Below, piece by piece: positions 32,693 through 43,600 of a stretch of 64,000 nt of DNA; position 1 is the first letter of the stretch, and every line of letters begins with the position of its first letter. Origin of the DNA: an uncultured Bacteroidales bacterium (GTDB lineage: Bacteria > Bacteroidota > Bacteroidia > Bacteroidales > Muribaculaceae). Below the pieces are notes generated by a model, which made no database searches, was not told the origin of the DNA, and was given only the letters and a program-made list of their open reading frames with translations. Location of the stretch: positions 1-64,000 of the forward strand of contig CAMKGM010000006.1 in the NCBI GenBank assembly GCA_946412245.1, given 5' to 3'. The position numbers were made by a program, and so were the translations under genes.

Positions 32693-34420
32693 TCAATCTT
32701 TGAATCCTTTAATAAAAGCCTCTAACGATTTATCAAGTTTCATTTTAGCGGCAATTCGTTTGCGCTTATTACTTATGAAATTTGGATTCTTATAACCCAT
32801 CATATACGCTATTTCAATATAAGAGAAATCACAACAAATTAGTTCAATGATATGAATGTCATTATCAGAGAGAGATAAAAATTCATTTCTACAATATTCT
32901 ATAATATGATTGCAACTATAATCCACATAATACTCAAGCTCTTGCCAGAATTGAGCGTCGGAAATATGTAAGTTCATGATTTCCTTAATTGCTTGTGTTT
33001 GTGTTAACTTTGTATTTTTTGATGACAATTCTGTTATTCTTTTCAGAACATTAATATGGTTGGAAATGTTCTTTTCTAGAATCTGAACATTTTTTTTAGT
33101 TTCTCTGATTACTGCATCTTTTACATCGACTTGTGAGCTCATCTCTTTAATTGTGTTGAGGAGTTCACTATGTTTATTGGCGTTTTCGTTGTTTAACTGC
33201 AATATTGCAGACTTCCATTTTTTTTGATTTTGTTTGTATAAAAAAAATAGGGTAAAAAGTATAAAAATAAATATTAAAACCAATGCTTTTATTAGAAGTG
33301 ACAGGTGAGAAATACCTCTATTTTTTTCATCATTATCTTTTTCTTGCTGATTCTTCTCTGCATTAATAAGCTTATTTTTGAGTGGATTGTCATCTAACTT
33401 ATTGATAAGACTCTCATATTCTGAAGTTATCTCCGCAACTTTTGAAAGGTTACCTCTCTTCTGCTCAATTAGCCTTGAAGTCTGTAATCTGATAGCGACA
33501 GAACGTTGATCTGTCGGATTTGGATTGGCTTTATTAAAATAACATAACGCCGAATCTATATTTCCATCCATGAGGAATATTTGAGTTGTTATGTAATATA
33601 TGTCATCATTTATGTAGTAATAATCATTAGGCAAAACTTCATGAATAGTTGATTTTGCCATAGTGAGATTCTTGTCAATTAGATAGCTCTTTGCAAGACT
33701 GATAGTGAATTCATTTAAGTAGGCACAATCACCGACTTTCTTCATCAGCTCTATGCCTTTGCGCAGGTATACTTTGGCCGTCTTATTGTCGGTAATGCGT
33801 AAAATGGCTCCCATGTTACCAAGACAGATGCCCTGATAACGTAAATCTCCAGACTTAACAAAGTGGCGGTAAGCCTTCATGTAGTGCTCAATGCTTGAAC
33901 CGCTACTATCGTAAAATGAACTGAAAAGTGTGGCCATTCGCAAGTTCACGAAGCCGAGGTTGAAGTGGTCGGCGGGGTCGGCGGCGGACTCGGCTTCGAG
34001 GTACCACTGCAGGGCTTGCTGGGGGTGGCCGAGTTCCTCGGCTACGGCACCGCTGTAGATAAGGGCGCGGGTGTAGCGCTCATGGTCGGCCGAGCCACTG
34101 TGATGGTCGGCATAATAACGGCGGGCCTGGTCGATAAGGGCGCTGTCGGCAGGAATGGTGACATAGCACTTGTAGCGGGCCTGGACGAGGAGCAGGGCGT
34201 GGCGGGCACGCAGGGCTTCGTCAGTCTGCAGGGCGCGGGCGGTGTCGAGCGCAAGCATCTGCCGCAAGGCGGCGCTATGGGCGGCAGTGTCGCTGGTGCA
34301 CAGTAGCGAGTCGGCCCGATCCAGCTCCGCCGTGGCACGCGCATCATGACTACCCTCACAACCCACGAACAGGGCGGTGAGCAGCGATAATGCAATCAAT
34401 ATGCCAGGCAAACGCTTCAT
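32693..34420 (-). CDS. Lipoprotein/membrane TPR protein with C-terminal HTH
   Basis: 575 residues. The N-terminus is a lipoprotein-type signal (IALSLLTALFVGC). TPR-like helical repeats run from about 40 to 340 (ALIYSGAVAEELGHPQQALQWYLEAESA, LGNMGAILRITDNKTAKVYLRKGIEL). A transmembrane helix follows (about 376-396, LIKALVLIFIFILFTLFFLY), then a coiled coil, and a C-terminal HTH (LSDNDIHIIELICCDFSYIEIAYMMG). This is the layout of Bacteroidetes membrane-bound TPR regulators. The first about 155 codons (33950-34420) are GC-rich, the rest AT-rich, so the gene looks chimeric. It lies 34 bp after the sugar-transferase gene. Confidence 0.78.
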   Translation of the reverse strand: MKRLPGILIALSLLTALFVGCEGSHDARATAELDRADSLLCTSDTAAHSAALRQMLALDTARALQTDEALRARHALLLVQARYKCYVTIPADSALIDQARRYYADHHSGSADHERYTRALIYSGAVAEELGHPQQALQWYLEAESAADPADHFNLGFVNLRMATLFSSFYDSSGSSIEHYMKAYRHFVKSGDLRYQGICLGNMGAILRITDNKTAKVYLRKGIELMKKVGDCAYLNEFTISLAKSYLIDKNLTMAKSTIHEVLPNDYYYINDDIYYITTQIFLMDGNIDSALCYFNKANPNPTDQRSVAIRLQTSRLIEQKRGNLSKVAEITSEYESLINKLDDNPLKNKLINAEKNQQEKDNDEKNRGISHLSLLIKALVLIFIFILFTLFFLYKQNQKKWKSAILQLNNENANKHSELLNTIKEMSSQVDVKDAVIRETKKNVQILEKNISNHINVLKRITELSSKNTKLTQTQAIKEIMNLHISDAQFWQELEYYVDYSCNHIIEYCRNEFLSLSDNDIHIIELICCDFSYIEIAYMMGYKNPNFISNKRKRIAAKMKLDKSLEAFIKGFKD

Positions 34421-34454
34421 ACTATTTCAATCACAGTCATTTATGCAGGTTCAT

Positions 34455-35834
34455 TCAGAAGGCGTTTTTGTCACCGAAGATGGCTTTGTAGATGGTGAGG
34501 AAGATGATTTTGATGTCGAGCATGAAGTTCCAGTTCTCAGCATACCACACGTCGTGCTCAACACGTTTTTCCATCTTCCAGAGTTCGTCGGTCTGTCCAC
34601 GATAACCGTTGACCTGTGCCCATCCGGTAATGCCGGGCTTAATTGTGTGGCGGAGCATATACTTATCTATCAGGGCACTGTAGGCCTCAGTGTGCTTAAT
34701 CATGTGTGGCCGTGGCCCCACGACCGACATCTCGCCCTTAAGCACATTCCAAAACTGAGGGAGCTCGTCGATGCTGGTCTTGCGCAAGAAATTGCCAAGA
34801 CGCGTCTTTCGCGGGTCATTCTTTGTGGCTTGCTTGGTATCGGAATCGTTGTTGACGCGCATGGTGCGGAACTTGTAGCACACAAAGGGCTCGCCACGGA
34901 GGCCAGTGCGTTCTTGTCTGAAGAAGATGGGGCCGGGTGAAGTCACCTTGATGGCTATAGCGACAGGAATGAGGACCAGCGGAGAGAGGATGAGCGCGAT
35001 GAACGACATCAGGATGTCGAACGAGCGTTTGAGCATGGCATTGAAGGGATTGCTCAGTGGATAGGGCCTGACGGAAAGGATGGGAATGTTGCCCAATGAG
35101 TAAAGCTCGAATCGTCGAGTAATGTAGCGTCCGAGCTGTGGTGTGTAGAAGAAATCAACGGCATTGCGTTCAGCCATCTTCATGAGTCGCAGCACCTCGT
35201 CGTTGTCGCTATCGGGGATTGCACAATACATCTCGTCAATAAGGTTGTCTTTCAGGAATGGTTCCAGGTCGTCGATGGTTCCCTTGTAATTCTTGACACT
35301 GCGCGCTTTAGGGTTGTTATCAAAAACGCCTTCAATGCGATAGCCGTAGCCCAAGTCGGAGGCGAGTTCTTGCATGAGCCGATGGGCGACATTACCGCTA
35401 CCGACGATGACGATGCGCTTGTAGTTGTAACCGCTGGTACGGTAAAGCTTGAGCAGTCGGCGCGAGAAGATCCACCAAAGGGAGAGGACGACAAAGAAGA
35501 CCGAATAGAACTTGACAATAGTTTGCCATGAAACGTTGTCAAAATCAAGGAAATAGATGAGCGAAAGGAAGATAACGGCATGAAGCATAACCGCCTTGAC
35601 GACTTGCATGAGCACCTGATCGGCATATACCACACGGCGTTCGTGAATGTCAGAGAAGAAATAGGCTACGACAAAATAGGACAGGTTGAGCATGAGCCAA
35701 ACCTGCTTGGAAAAGAAGACACCTGATGCTTGATCGAACCAGCAAACGCACAGGTACACGACATTAAGCAACAGGAAGTCAATTCCCGAGAAAATCCACC
35801 GAATGAACTGGCCGTATCGTCCCTTGCCCTTCAA
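34455..35834 (-). CDS. Undecaprenyl-phosphate sugar phosphotransferase (WcaJ-like)
   Basis: 459-residue polyisoprenyl-phosphate hexose-1-phosphate transferase, which loads the first sugar on the lipid carrier for capsule or exopolysaccharide synthesis. Four N-terminal membrane helices, a nucleotide-fold middle (RIVIVGSGNVAHRLMQEL), a fifth membrane helix, and the C-terminal sugar-transferase domain with KRSFDILMS, SPGPIFFRQERTG, YKFRTM, TSIDELPQFWNVLKGEMSVVGPRP and KPGITGWAQVNG. The frame has no ATG near its start; it begins at TTG (35834), with an in-frame stop upstream. No other glycan genes lie nearby. Confidence 0.93.
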   Translation of the reverse strand: MKGKGRYGQFIRWIFSGIDFLLLNVVYLCVCWFDQASGVFFSKQVWLMLNLSYFVVAYFFSDIHERRVVYADQVLMQVVKAVMLHAVIFLSLIYFLDFDNVSWQTIVKFYSVFFVVLSLWWIFSRRLLKLYRTSGYNYKRIVIVGSGNVAHRLMQELASDLGYGYRIEGVFDNNPKARSVKNYKGTIDDLEPFLKDNLIDEMYCAIPDSDNDEVLRLMKMAERNAVDFFYTPQLGRYITRRFELYSLGNIPILSVRPYPLSNPFNAMLKRSFDILMSFIALILSPLVLIPVAIAIKVTSPGPIFFRQERTGLRGEPFVCYKFRTMRVNNDSDTKQATKNDPRKTRLGNFLRKTSIDELPQFWNVLKGEMSVVGPRPHMIKHTEAYSALIDKYMLRHTIKPGITGWAQVNGYRGQTDELWKMEKRVEHDVWYAENWNFMLDIKIIFLTIYKAIFGDKNAF

Positions 35835-35858
35835 AGCAAAAAATGTAATAAGTTAAAG

Positions 35859-35901
35859 AATCACTCTCTGCAACTGTCAAAGGATGCCACAGAGAGTGAT
35901 T
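35859..35901 (-). terminator. Terminator of the DUF349 gene
   Basis: AATCACTCTCTG (35859-35870) and CAGAGAGTGATT (35890-35901) form a perfect 12-bp stem. On the minus strand it is followed by CTTTAACTT. It lies just after the DUF349 stop and just before the sugar-transferase start. Confidence 0.7.
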
Positions 35902-35916
35902 CGGAAATGTCTGTTA

Positions 35917-37929
35917 TCAAATTTTCTCGTCAATGAGCTTAATCTTCTGCTCAAGCATTGCGATATCTTCCTTGATTTTTTCAATCTTACGTTCCATTTC
36001 CTTGACAATGGTATTGCCGGCATTGGAGCGTGCAGTGAAGAAGCCCATGTTATTTTCGTAGGTCTTGAGTTCCTGGCACTTCTGTTCATAAGTGCGAACA
36101 AGACGTTCACGCTCATGATAGACCTTGTCGGTACCGGCCAACTGATTGATAGAGTTCTCAAAGTTAGCCATGCGGGCGCGAACAGCCTTCATATCAAACT
36201 TATCGAATGCTTGATCGATAGCGGCCTTATAGTCGGCATAGATTTTGTCTTTCTCTTTATAAGGAACATGACCTACGCCCTGCCACTGCTGCATGAGTTC
36301 ACGCACTTTGGTTGCGGGATCCTCAGCATTTTCATCGGCAAGGATAGCATTGATTGAGGCAATGATTTCTTTCTTAGTCTTGAGGTTTTGATGCTCCTGC
36401 GTGTGCACACTTGAGGTTTGTTTCTTCTTCTCTTCGAAGAAGGCGTCGCAAGCGGCGATGAAACGTTTCCAAACGGCATCGCTGTGTTTCTTGACAACGG
36501 GACCAATGGTCTTCCACTCTTTCTGGAGAGCGACGAACTCATCGGTGGTCTTTTTCCAGTCGGTAGAGTCCTTCATGGCCTCGGCACGCTCGCAGAGCTC
36601 GATTTTCTTAGCCAAATTGGCCGACAATTCTTCTTTCATTTTCTTGAAGAAAGCGGCTTTTTGGGCAAAGAAGTCGTCGCAAGACTTGCGGAAACGCGCA
36701 AAGAGTTCGGTATTGACCTTGCGTGAAGCGAAGCCCAGTTTCTTCCACTCTTCCTGCAAACCGATAATTTGCTTGGTAACATTGTCCCAAGCGGCATAGG
36801 AATTGAGTCCTTCGGTTGAGATGGCCTCAATTTGCTCACAAAGCGCCGTCTTGGCATCGGCATTAGCTTTTTCGTTGGCCTTACGCTCCTCGAAGAAAGT
36901 TTGATACTTTTTGTTGATGACCGACGAAGCGGTTTTGAAACGGTTCCACAGGTCTTCACGAATTTCCTTGGCAACGGGTCCGGTTTCGCGCCAGGTATTG
37001 TGTAGTGCCTGGAGTTTCTTGAAGGCATCGACCACATCGGGCATCTCATCAAGTTGCTCGGCATCGAGACAGAGTTGCTGCTTGATTTCAAGATTCTTTT
37101 TGAAATCATAGTCACGCAATTCCTTATTCATCTTGAGCAGGTCGTAGAACTTTTCAACAACGACCTGATATTTCTTCCAGATTTCAGTGACATTAGGAGC
37201 GGGAACTTCTCCAATCTCCTTAAACTCCTGCTGCAACTGTTGAACCTTATTATACTGACGGTTAACATTGTCGGGATCGCTGGTAATTTCAAAAATCTGC
37301 TCAATGATGCTCTGCTTCTTCTCCAAATTAGCAAGCTTGACGGCCTCTTGAGCGGCGTTGAACTCAGCCTTCTTTTCCTTGATCTCGTTGAGCAGTTCTT
37401 TGACTTTGTTCTCATCGGGGTCATCGGCAGGAGTAAAAGCTTCCGGATCATTACCGGCTGCCACGAAAGCCTCTTTCTCCTTAGCGATTTCATCTTTACG
37501 CAAGGCAAAGAATGCGGCCTTGAGCAGCAGGACGGCTTCCTTGACGCTGTCGACGGGTTGCCCGGCCATCCACTCCAGGTGTGCCACCAGCTCAGGCTTA
37601 CTGAACTTGGTGAAGTCGACATCGTTGAGCGCTTGAGCGCAGGCTTCAGCATCGGCCTCGTGTCCGGCCGGTTCAGCTGCGGGAGCTTCGGCTATCGGTT
37701 CAGCTGCGGGAGCTTCTTCCACCGGTTCAGCGGCGGGAGCTTCGGCTACCGGCTCAGCGGCAGGAGCTTCTTCCACTTGATTTTGGTTCATTACTTCCTG
37801 AGCGGCTTGTTCAGCAGCTTCAGATTGATTTTCCACTAAATCTGCAGTGTTTTGAGCTGCAGTCTCTTCATTGAGGGTTACATCCTTTTCGAGATTTTCG
37901 TTCGATTGGGACATTTCACGCGATTCCAT
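35917..37929 (-). CDS. DUF349 repeat protein
   Basis: 670-residue acidic cytoplasmic protein with at least five DUF349 helical repeats (for example LWNRFKTASSVINKKYQTFFEERK and VWKRFIAACDAFFEEKKK), each about 70 residues, running from about 200 to the end. The N-terminus holds an EAPAAEPV-type repeat array (about 52-90), probably disordered. DUF349 is abundant in Bacteroidetes and Actinobacteria; its role is not firmly known. Single gene, ended by a terminator hairpin; a TATTTTTG box at 37979-37986 lies about 50 bp upstream. Confidence 0.92.
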   Translation of the reverse strand: MESREMSQSNENLEKDVTLNEETAAQNTADLVENQSEAAEQAAQEVMNQNQVEEAPAAEPVAEAPAAEPVEEAPAAEPIAEAPAAEPAGHEADAEACAQALNDVDFTKFSKPELVAHLEWMAGQPVDSVKEAVLLLKAAFFALRKDEIAKEKEAFVAAGNDPEAFTPADDPDENKVKELLNEIKEKKAEFNAAQEAVKLANLEKKQSIIEQIFEITSDPDNVNRQYNKVQQLQQEFKEIGEVPAPNVTEIWKKYQVVVEKFYDLLKMNKELRDYDFKKNLEIKQQLCLDAEQLDEMPDVVDAFKKLQALHNTWRETGPVAKEIREDLWNRFKTASSVINKKYQTFFEERKANEKANADAKTALCEQIEAISTEGLNSYAAWDNVTKQIIGLQEEWKKLGFASRKVNTELFARFRKSCDDFFAQKAAFFKKMKEELSANLAKKIELCERAEAMKDSTDWKKTTDEFVALQKEWKTIGPVVKKHSDAVWKRFIAACDAFFEEKKKQTSSVHTQEHQNLKTKKEIIASINAILADENAEDPATKVRELMQQWQGVGHVPYKEKDKIYADYKAAIDQAFDKFDMKAVRARMANFENSINQLAGTDKVYHERERLVRTYEQKCQELKTYENNMGFFTARSNAGNTIVKEMERKIEKIKEDIAMLEQKIKLIDEKI

Positions 37930-38110
37930 AAAAACAATAATTTAAACGCTTTTTACAAGGCAATTTTACAATTAACCCCAAAAATAAGCATTTTTTTTAT
38001 AATGAGAAAATTTCTGAGCGCTTTTTTATCAACAAGCCTTCGCAACCATCTCATTCACAAAGAAATAAATTAAATAACAAAATGCAAGAAGAATAAGCTT
38101 GCAGCGGCGA

Positions 38111-39349
38111 TCATACTGACGGGCCGTAGTGCAATGTCACGACATTTTGCGGTGTAAAGATGGAACGTGCGACTTCCAGAACTCGCTCAGGGGTGAGTTG
38201 CCTGTACTTATTGATTTCATTGTTGAAATCTTCGGCCGATGATAGTAACTCATACTCACAAAGTCGCAATGCCTTGTTGGCATACCCAATGTTATCGAAA
38301 AGTTGCGTTGAATGGTACTTGTTAGTACACTTGGTAATTTCGTCGAGCCCTACCCCATCAGTAAGCAAATGATTGAGTTCCCTGTCAACCAGTTCCTGTG
38401 CTTGTTCAAAGGAGCAGCCATTGCGCAACCGGCCACGAATGAGGAATAGTCCGGGGTCGTGTGTACCGGTAACAGCCGCATCGAGGTCGGTGAAGACTTG
38501 AGTTTTCATGAGAACATCTCGGAAAAACCGCGATGAAGTGCCATTGGCAAGTACGTCGCTCAACAAGTCGGCAGATTGATAGTCGGGATGTCGCCTGCCG
38601 CACATGTGATAGGCTTGATAAAAGAGGTCTTGGGGCACATCACTGTGCTTGCTGACAAAACGAGGTTCAAGTTGCGGCAATTCCTGAGGCAAATCGCGCA
38701 AAGGGATGTCGTGCGGTTCAATGCTACCGAACCACTTGTCGACAAGCTTCACCGCGCGGTCAAATGACACATTGCCCGAGATGCACATAATGAGGTTATT
38801 GACGGCATAGTGCTTGCTATGGAAGTCCTTGATTTGACTGTACTCGGCTTGCTCAATGTGGCCTGTATTGATGCCGATAACAGGCCATCGGTATGGGTGA
38901 CGCTTGAATGCGGCGGCATTCAGAATATGTGCCAAATCGCCATAGGGCACATTAATGCTGCGCTGCTTGAACTCCTCGATAACGACATTCTTTTGCGTAG
39001 CAATGCTCTCGTCGCTCAATGAGAGATGTTGGAGACGGTCGGCCTCAAGCCAGAGGGCTGTCTCGAGATTGTGAGCAGGTAGCGTCTCATAGTAGTTAGT
39101 AACATCGCAACTGGTCCATGCATTGCTTTCGCCACCGGCCTTTTGAAGCTCATTATCATAGCGCGGTGCATCGGGGGTGCCGGTAAACATGAGATGCTCG
39201 CACAAGTGGGCCAGTCCGGTGCATGTCGGGTCCTCGTCGCGGCTACCCACATCGTAGAGCAGATTGACTGCAACCATGCGCGTTGCCGCATCGTAATGAT
39301 GCAACAACCGCAACCCATTAGGAAAGATGTGCTTGTTGACAGTTATCAA
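38111..39349 (-). CDS. M16 family zinc peptidase (single lobe, cytoplasmic or peripheral)
   Basis: 412-residue processing-peptidase-like protein. The HLCEH motif (residues 48-52, LAHLCEHLMFTGT) and the downstream VVIEEFKQR Glu give the full inverse zinc site. There is no signal peptide. The reading frame starts at a TTG (39349); no ATG lies upstream before the stop, and the first internal ATG would remove the first strand. It is the last of three minus-strand genes after the 124-residue protein and the cyclophilin, 48 bp after the cyclophilin. Confidence 0.93.
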   Translation of the reverse strand: MITVNKHIFPNGLRLLHHYDAATRMVAVNLLYDVGSRDEDPTCTGLAHLCEHLMFTGTPDAPRYDNELQKAGGESNAWTSCDVTNYYETLPAHNLETALWLEADRLQHLSLSDESIATQKNVVIEEFKQRSINVPYGDLAHILNAAAFKRHPYRWPVIGINTGHIEQAEYSQIKDFHSKHYAVNNLIMCISGNVSFDRAVKLVDKWFGSIEPHDIPLRDLPQELPQLEPRFVSKHSDVPQDLFYQAYHMCGRRHPDYQSADLLSDVLANGTSSRFFRDVLMKTQVFTDLDAAVTGTHDPGLFLIRGRLRNGCSFEQAQELVDRELNHLLTDGVGLDEITKCTNKYHSTQLFDNIGYANKALRLCEYELLSSAEDFNNEINKYRQLTPERVLEVARSIFTPQNVVTLHYGPSV

Positions 39350-39397
39350 AGCAAAAACAATTAAGGGGTATAGTATTGCTCAGGAGTGTCCGTCGAC

Positions 39398-40237
39398 TCA
39401 CTGTTCAAGTACACGCATGGAGATTATCTTGACATCGGTGCGGGGTCGGTCGTGCGCACCGGTCTCCACGTTCTGAATCTTGTTGATTGTCTCGTAGCCT
39501 TGAACCACCTCGCCAAAGACAGTGTACTGGCCATCGAGATGAGGCGTTCCGCCTACGGTAGTGTAAGCCTCTACTTGCTCGGGAGTGAATTCAAAGGGAG
39601 CGGTGGCATATTGCGCCTCAGTCTTGGCGATAAGCTCGTTCTGGAGTGCCTCAAGTCCGGCCATGTCGTTGCGCGACTGCATGGCACGTATGGAGTCGAT
39701 GTGCTGCATGGCAAAGTCGTTGAAGATTTGCTGCTTGCGCTGGTCGGCTTGACGTTTTTTCATACCATCGAGCATATCGGGTGTATAGACGCGGCCTGTC
39801 ACGACATAGAACTGCGAACCGGAACTGCGTCGTTCGGGATTGACCTGATCGGCAGTGCGAGCGGCTGCCAGCACGCCACGTTTGTGAAAATACTTAGGAT
39901 AGACAAACTCAGCGGGCAAGGTATAGCCGGGATCGCCCTCGCCAAGAACGGCGGTTGAGTCGGCCGACTTGGATGATGGGTCGCCGGCCTGGACCATAAA
40001 CTGGTTAATCACGCGATGGAACAAAACGCCATCGTAGTATCCTTCACGAGCGAGTTTCACAAAATTGTCGCGATGTTGCGGTGTCTCGTTATAGAGCTCA
40101 ACCACGAAGTCGCCCATTGAGGTCTTGACCTCAACTTTCACACGATTGTCCACTTTTTGACTGTTTTTAGTTGTCGCGCCATGCACATTGACAGCACAAA
40201 GCACGCACAGGATGATGCTTGTAATAGAAATTTTCAT
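39398..40237 (-). CDS. Exported cyclophilin-type peptidyl-prolyl isomerase
   Basis: 279 residues, with a signal peptide (SITSIILCVLCAVNVHG). The cyclophilin domain is split: the first half has VELYNETPQHRDNFVKLAREGYYDGVLFHRVINQFMVQAGD, the second half LDGQYTVFGEVVQGYETINKI. About 70 residues of helical insertion lie between (KRQADQRKQQIFNDFAMQHI), a form common in Bacteroidetes. It probably helps fold periplasmic or secreted proteins. The gene starts 7 bp after the upstream 124-residue protein gene. Confidence 0.93.
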   Translation of the reverse strand: MKISITSIILCVLCAVNVHGATTKNSQKVDNRVKVEVKTSMGDFVVELYNETPQHRDNFVKLAREGYYDGVLFHRVINQFMVQAGDPSSKSADSTAVLGEGDPGYTLPAEFVYPKYFHKRGVLAAARTADQVNPERRSSGSQFYVVTGRVYTPDMLDGMKKRQADQRKQQIFNDFAMQHIDSIRAMQSRNDMAGLEALQNELIAKTEAQYATAPFEFTPEQVEAYTTVGGTPHLDGQYTVFGEVVQGYETINKIQNVETGAHDRPRTDVKIISMRVLEQ

Positions 40238-40244
40238 GATTCAC

Positions 40245-40619
40245 TTAGATGCCAACGGGATAGAGGCGCTTGAAGATGCGCCTGAAATTATCGTCAGTTT
40301 CACACAATTGTGCAGCTTTTTCTCTGAAATCGGGTCCCCAAAGCGATACCGCCAAATCGGCGAGATAGACATGTTCACGGTCACGCGCGATGGCGGCTTT
40401 CACCAGACGGTCAATTGAGTCAGCGAAGCGGTTGCTGTCAATGGCATTGAGATATCGAGCCGTGCTGACGATGAACTGGCCGGTCTTGTCGACCAGAATC
40501 ATGTTATCGACCAATTCAGGAATAATGTCATCAATCGTTTGGATATTGTTGGCAATATACTCATAGGTCATGAGACCATTGGGGTCTTTAGAGAGTTTCT
40601 TTGATAGTTGTTCGTCCAT
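40245..40619 (-). CDS. Conserved hypothetical cytoplasmic protein
   Basis: 124 residues, mainly helical, no signal peptide or membrane helix. Recognisable stretches are LMTYEYIANNIQTIDDIIPELVDNMILVDKTGQFIVSTARYL and LADLAVSLWGPDFREKAAQLC, which have the feel of a conserved Bacteroidales family whose name I do not know. It starts a likely operon with the cyclophilin and the M16 peptidase; a promoter box at 40661-40678 lies upstream. Confidence 0.75.
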   Translation of the reverse strand: MDEQLSKKLSKDPNGLMTYEYIANNIQTIDDIIPELVDNMILVDKTGQFIVSTARYLNAIDSNRFADSIDRLVKAAIARDREHVYLADLAVSLWGPDFREKAAQLCETDDNFRRIFKRLYPVGI

Positions 40620-40660
40620 ATATTAAAGTGCGATTCAACGTTGTTGTAAAAATAACAATG

Positions 40661-40678
40661 CAAAGATAATCAAAATTA
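40661..40678 (-). promoter_or_regulatory. -7 boxes for the 124-residue-protein operon
   Basis: Two minus-strand -7 candidates: TATCTTTG (40668-40661) and TAATTTTG (40678-40671). A TTG at 40699-40697 gives an 18-bp spacing for the second. The -33 part lies inside the 3' end of sprA. Confidence 0.45.
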
Positions 40679-40688
40679 TTAAATGACA

Positions 40689-43600
40689 TCACTTGGCAAG
40701 AGACATATTGAGCGAAATGCCGTAGTTACTGTTAGTAGTAGGATAAGCATTAGACGACACCAGTGGCGTGTTGACTTGGTGGTCGAAGTATGCGCCAATG
40801 GTGATTCGCTTGCTCATGACATAGTTTGCCGAGAAGTTAATGCTCAGTGTCTTAGTGCCACTTGTTGCCTGAGTAGTATTTACATCAATTTTGCGAATGA
40901 GCGCAGTATTGTTGCTATACTGGAAATCGAACTTGAGTGTCAAGTCGTTGCTCACGCCCTGTTGTTTACTCTTGATTTTAAGTATTGAGTTAAAGTTGGC
41001 AATCTTGAATCCGGCACCAATGACAAACGACTTGGAAAGAGCCTCAACGACTTGGCCGGCCGACGAGTTGAGCGACAAGGTTCGGCTGTCGCGATACTCG
41101 GCATTGAGTGTCAAGTTATTGTTGAGGGTAGCATTGACGCCAATGAGCGGTGCGAACTTCTCAGTAATGGTAACCGAAGAGATGTTGTAGGGCGAAGACG
41201 GCACAGGTGCCGACGTCAACGCATTTTGCGTGAATCCGAGTCCCTCGCCAATGGTTACCCAGTCACTATAGCTTGAATAAGAGCCCACAGAATAGGTACA
41301 CTGATAAGCATGCGTGAGGGTGAAACTCTTGAAGTGCTTGCTGAAGAAAGGCAACTTGGTGAGTCCGTCGTAAGTAACACGCCAGTTGGGAAGGATTTCC
41401 TTGATTGAGGGGAAGGGATTGAGCGTAACTTTCTTTGCGTTCTTACCGGAGTAAGCAGCCATGAATGCCGGAATGAGCACATCAGAGCTCATGGGGTTGA
41501 CGGATCCGTTTTCGGGGTTAAACTCAGCGTTGGCATAGATAGTTCCTCCGATAAAGCCTGCACTCGGATAGCTCTTGCCGTAATACTGCGACTCAATGCG
41601 CTGAGCCACGACAGGAATGTTCTCCAGGAACTTGTCGAAGGCATCGCTGTGGTAGCCATCGTCGGCACTAACGCCACGCAGCGCTGTGGCAATGGCCATG
41701 TGCGTCTTAGTGTAACTTCCTGAATAAACGGCCGACATATCATCGAACATGAACTGTAACTGGGTTGTGCGGCTATCAGTACGATTACCGGTAAGGGTTA
41801 TCTTGAGCCCGCGAATGGGTTCAAGCTGCACCTCGGCACTAAACTCTTGAGTCTTGGCAAAGAGTGCAGGTGATGTCATGCTCTCATCGCACAAGAGCCA
41901 GCCACGCTCTTTAGCCTTGTTGATATAACTCTCGTCGGTGAAACCGAACGCGAAGTCGAGACCCGGAGACATGACATCGTAATGAGTAGACTGACCAAAG
42001 ATGTCACCAATCTCAGGCTTGAACTGCGGTAACGACAAAGAACGTGTTGAACGGAACTTGACATTGACGCTCTTGACCATCATGGCAAAGCGAGTGGTGT
42101 ACTGAGCGAACTCAGACCAGAAGTTCTTCTTGTCACCACCCGAGAGTTCAGTGATGGTGAGCTTGATGTTGTCAGAGCCCTTATTGAGAATCTCAATGGT
42201 GTTGTCGTCCTTGATTTCATATTTCACGGGGAAGCGCTTGCCATCGCTTGTCGTCGCGGTGACTCGAACTTTCTTGACATTCATATTGTGCTTAACCACA
42301 AGCGTGGTGTCGGCATTGAGTTTAAAGGCTCGATTAAATTTCTTGGGTTTCTTAGTATTCTTCGTATCGCGCGAAGTTCCGCCTCCCGATGACGAGAAAC
42401 GTTTGTTGACATCTTTAAGATAAGGAACCTTGTTATAGAACTGGTCGAGGTTTAAACGCCCGTCAAGGTTGAGCGACGACTGGTTGGCAATGGTGTGCCC
42501 TGAGAAGGCACCATCGATGGTCGCGCCTCGCTCCCAGTTGTAGGTTGCATTATAGGAAGCATTAGCGGTGATAAAGCTCAAGAAAGGAATTGCGTTAAAT
42601 GGAGCCTTATAAGAAGCCGTGAAAGTTTGGTGATAAGCCCAGGGCGTTCCGAGGCTCTTGATACTGCGCCACACACTGTCTTTCCAATCACGATACTCAT
42701 CGGGGAAGAGTTTCTTGTTGACCTGCCCTATCGGTTCAAGGATGTGAGCGGTGGTCTGGGTGTTGAGCGACATGGACAGCGACTTGGTGAAGTTCCAAGT
42801 GATTGCAAACTGTCGATCCCACAAGAAGTTCTTGCTGACCGAGACGGGCAGTTCAACATCAATATCGGTCTCATTTCGGGTTTGCTGTTCATAGTAGTAA
42901 CGCGAAATGTTGGTATTGAACGCTATGGAAGCGGGAAGCCAGTGGATTTCCCATTCGCGGAAGAACTTCATGTTCTTGTTCTTCTCGTTAATCAATTTCT
43001 TGAAAGGAGTGAACGGCTTGGCATAGGGGGTCCAGTTATACTGGAAGCTTCCGCGATAGTCATTGGTATTCTCATAGACGTTGTCAGGATCAGTGATATG
43101 AGTCTTGCTAAACGAGTAACTGAAAGTGAAGTTGGCAGGATCCCAAGGCATGGGGTTCTTGCTCTTGACATCAAATTTCAGACCCGAAACGCTGAAGTTG
43201 CTCACAGTGTGCCGAGTAACCGCATAGGCATTGATAGAGTCCTTTTGCTCTTGCGTGTCGCAAGCGTCGATAGCGTCCTTCAGAAGCACGTCCTGATCCA
43301 GAGGATTGTACTTAGGAGTGGTTTTCTCATTACTATAAGAGTAATAGACCGGAGCGTGCAGTTTGACCTTCTCGGGAAGGAATCGGCCCACATCGGTTTG
43401 TACCGCCACATTATACTGGTCATAATTGTCAAGGCGACGCTGACGGAGTCCTTGATCAACCGAGCCAAAGCCGGCAGTTTCCTTGTGCATGCCCACATTA
43501 ACGGTAGCAATGTCGCTCATGTTAAGGCTCAGACTTGCCTTGGCTGCCCATCCACCGTCCTGGTCAAAGTCGGTGACACGCAACTCATCGACCCAAACGG

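Noticed and set aside
37054-37839. 261-codon plus-strand frame inside the DUF349 gene
   Set aside because: Leucine- and serine-rich antisense shadow of the charged helical protein.
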